Source: Candidatus Sumerlaeota bacterium
GTDB lineage: Bacteria; Sumerlaeota; Sumerlaeia; JADFCT01
Assembly: GCA_026398575.1 (NCBI GenBank)
Contig: JAPLSP010000764.1
Coordinates: 1-5,309, forward strand
DNA: 5,309 bases
Direction of reading: 5' to 3'
The position numbers and the translations under genes are program-made. The notes beneath the pieces were generated by a model, which made no database searches, was not told the DNA's origin, and saw only the letters and a list, made by a program, of their open reading frames with translations. Of the stretch, positions 3,675 through 5,309 are shown in pieces. The number at the start of each line of letters is the position of its first letter. Position 1 is the first letter of the stretch.

Positions 3675-5309
3675 TCAATACCGCATCCACTCGCGCACGG
3701 CCGAAGAGCCGACGTCTATGATATACGACCAACTGTCACCTTCAAAGGCATTGCCCACCTGATCGAGCGTCGTCCCGCCCAATGCCTGCACCGTCACATC
3801 AACAGTGGCCGGCGCTGCAAATCCCGAAAAGAGGTATGGCCCTGGCCCGCTGCCGAAGACGGCGGTCGCCGCCGAGCCGTTGACAATCAAATCTTCGGGC
3901 GCCACACCCGAGACCGATTCGCTGAATGTGACCGCGATGACGGCGAGATCAGTGGTTGTGACGATGCTGTTGCGCGGGGGCGACAAGATGACGATAAAAG
4001 GCGCCCGGCCATCAAAAATCCGGTCCAGCACGTTGGAAGAACGGTTTGGCTGACCCAGCGCGCTATGCGCCACGCCCGTGGTGATCTGCATCTGCACAAG
4101 TCTGGAAAGGTTTGGAGTCGCCAGCCATTGATAGACCTGGGCCGAAGAGCTGGTAAAAGCGCTGATGGACGCATTCGTCGTGAGGATATCCGTGGCGTCG
4201 AAATCGGCGACATCATGGCTGAATGTGGCAATCACCAGGAATGGGCCGCTCGTGAAAACATCCGACGGAGAGGACAGCGTGACGAAAAGCGCGTTTGAGT
4301 TCATGGTATAGGTCCAGACATAGCTGTCAAACGGCATTCCTGCCTGATCGCGAATAGCCCCGGCGCCGGTCAGCGTCAGCGTCACTGGGCCGTCGGCGGG
4401 CTGCGGAACGATGAATTGATATGCAATGCCGTCGGCCGTTGAAACGCTGAGCGATGGAGTTGTGAGCGCTGTTGATACGTCCTGAATCGTAAGATTCGCC
4501 GCCGTAACGCCCGTGACCGGTTCGCTGAAGACGACGGTGATGGTCGTCAATACAGTCAACTCGACGCCGGCTGGCGGCGCAACGGAGATCACCACCGGAC
4601 TGGTAAGGTCCACCCGCAGTTCGTTCGTGGTCAGATCGTGGCCGACATTGCCGACGAGGTCGGTCGCCGCCACTTGCACGTCATAAACGCCATCGCTCAA
4701 AGCATGCGGAACAACGACGGACCACGTGCTTGCGCCAAGAACCGCCGGCGCCGTCTCGCCGCCCACGGTCACATTGATGGCGCCGATGCCCGTTCCGCCC
4801 GTGTCATTGAAGGTTCCCGTCAGTGTGGGTTGCGGCTGGCTGGTCAGGAGCGCATCCACGGTGACCGTCGGCGGCGTCTGATCCACAAGCAGAAGCCCAC
4901 TGTAATCATAGCCGACGTTGCCCGCCGCATCGTATGCGAATGAAGTGATGTCGTAGATTCCTTGGCCCAGCGGTCCAACGATCAGCGCGCTCCAAACGCC
5001 GCCCGCAAACGTCGCGGAATAAACCACCCCATTTAACTCGACCTCCACGGCGACGATGGAACTGCTCGTGTCGCTGACGGCGCCCGTTATGACCGGCGAA
5101 GGCTCGCTCGTGATAAGCGAATCGGTCATCAGAACCGGTGGAGTCCGGTCAATCAGATAGGCCTCACCCAGAAGGAACGGGGTATTGGCGATCGCCTGCC
5201 CGGAAGCGGTCCGGATATCCGTTCCCGCATTAAGGTCCAGGCGAATCGTTCCCTCTCCGGCGCCGGTGTCTGCCGTCACGGTATAGACGTCGGTCGTCGC
5301 TCCTGCCAC
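3675..5309 (-). CDS. Large extracellular protein with bacterial Ig-like domains, C-terminal part (5' end outside window)
   Basis: The frame runs in from the right edge and ends at a TGA (3675-3677). The GTG at the edge is mid-domain, so the start lies outside. Numbering from the edge, two Ig-like repeats of about 90 residues begin with D-x-TPP (54-58 and 143-147), share a SLITSEPSPVITG / ALLTSQPQPTLTG strand, and end with Y-D-(I/V)...D-(A/L)-(A/V)-GNVG. Three domains of about 100 residues follow, each with an FS-x-x-V-x-(G/D) strand (FSEPVTG 261, FSHDVAD 363, FSESVSG 462), resembling SbsA/Big_12-type Ig-like domains. Such proteins are secreted and act in adhesion, surface layers or filaments; which applies here cannot be told. 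Composition (many Thr, Ser, Val, Asp, Gly, no Cys seen) fits a secreted protein. No LPxTG, C-terminal membrane helix or recognised sorting domain is present: it ends SSAVREWMRY. It lies 24 bp upstream of rmuC on the same strand. Confidence 0.85.
   Translation of the reverse strand: MAGATTDVYTVTADTGAGEGTIRLDLNAGTDIRTASGQAIANTPFLLGEAYLIDRTPPVLMTDSLITSEPSPVITGAVSDTSSSIVAVEVELNGVVYSATFAGGVWSALIVGPLGQGIYDITSFAYDAAGNVGYDYSGLLLVDQTPPTVTVDALLTSQPQPTLTGTFNDTGGTGIGAINVTVGGETAPAVLGASTWSVVVPHALSDGVYDVQVAATDLVGNVGHDLTTNELRVDLTSPVVISVAPPAGVELTVLTTITVVFSEPVTGVTAANLTIQDVSTALTTPSLSVSTADGIAYQFIVPQPADGPVTLTLTGAGAIRDQAGMPFDSYVWTYTMNSNALFVTLSSPSDVFTSGPFLVIATFSHDVADFDATDILTTNASISAFTSSSAQVYQWLATPNLSRLVQMQITTGVAHSALGQPNRSSNVLDRIFDGRAPFIVILSPPRNSIVTTTDLAVIAVTFSESVSGVAPEDLIVNGSAATAVFGSGPGPYLFSGFAAPATVDVTVQALGGTTLDQVGNAFEGDSWSYIIDVGSSAVREWMRY

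Overview
This is a GC-rich bacterial window with dense coding and codons ending mostly in G or C. The content (RecF, a membrane-anchored RmuC and a large multi-domain Ig-like surface protein) suggests an environmental, probably Gram-negative-like bacterium. Nothing here fixes the phylum. There are no tRNA, rRNA, transposase or CRISPR signals.

Layout: (1) 2-199 (+) is the 3' end of an unrecognised, lysine-rich reading frame. (2) 200-341 is an AT-rich leader with no gene. (3) 342-1877 (+) is recF, which is unusually long because of a roughly 108-residue low-complexity insert built partly from 7-bp and 18-bp repeats. (4) 1878-2021 is the gap between converging genes and holds two different 9-bp repeat arrays, one just past each stop codon. 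(5) 2022-3650 (-) is an rmuC-family gene with one N-terminal membrane helix and a coiled coil made of ten consecutive 11-residue repeats. (6) 3675-5309 (-) is the C-terminal part of a large extracellular protein built from Ig-like domains. Its start lies beyond the right edge, and it ends 24 bp before rmuC on the same strand.

RecF loads RecA at gapped DNA (RecFOR pathway). RmuC is associated with limiting rearrangement between short inverted repeats. Two recombination-related genes therefore converge here, although recF is not directly preceded by a recognisable dnaN. The Ig-like protein may be co-transcribed with rmuC, but no functional link is evident.

The most notable signal is the concentration of short tandem repeats between about 1073 and 2013: a heptamer array with two G-quadruplex motifs inside recF, an 18-bp array inside recF, and two 9-bp arrays in the gap. 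A fifth periodic array (33 bp, 11 residues) lies in rmuC. I did not find a convincing new multi-gene system; the novelty is in repeat-driven remodelling of two recombination genes.
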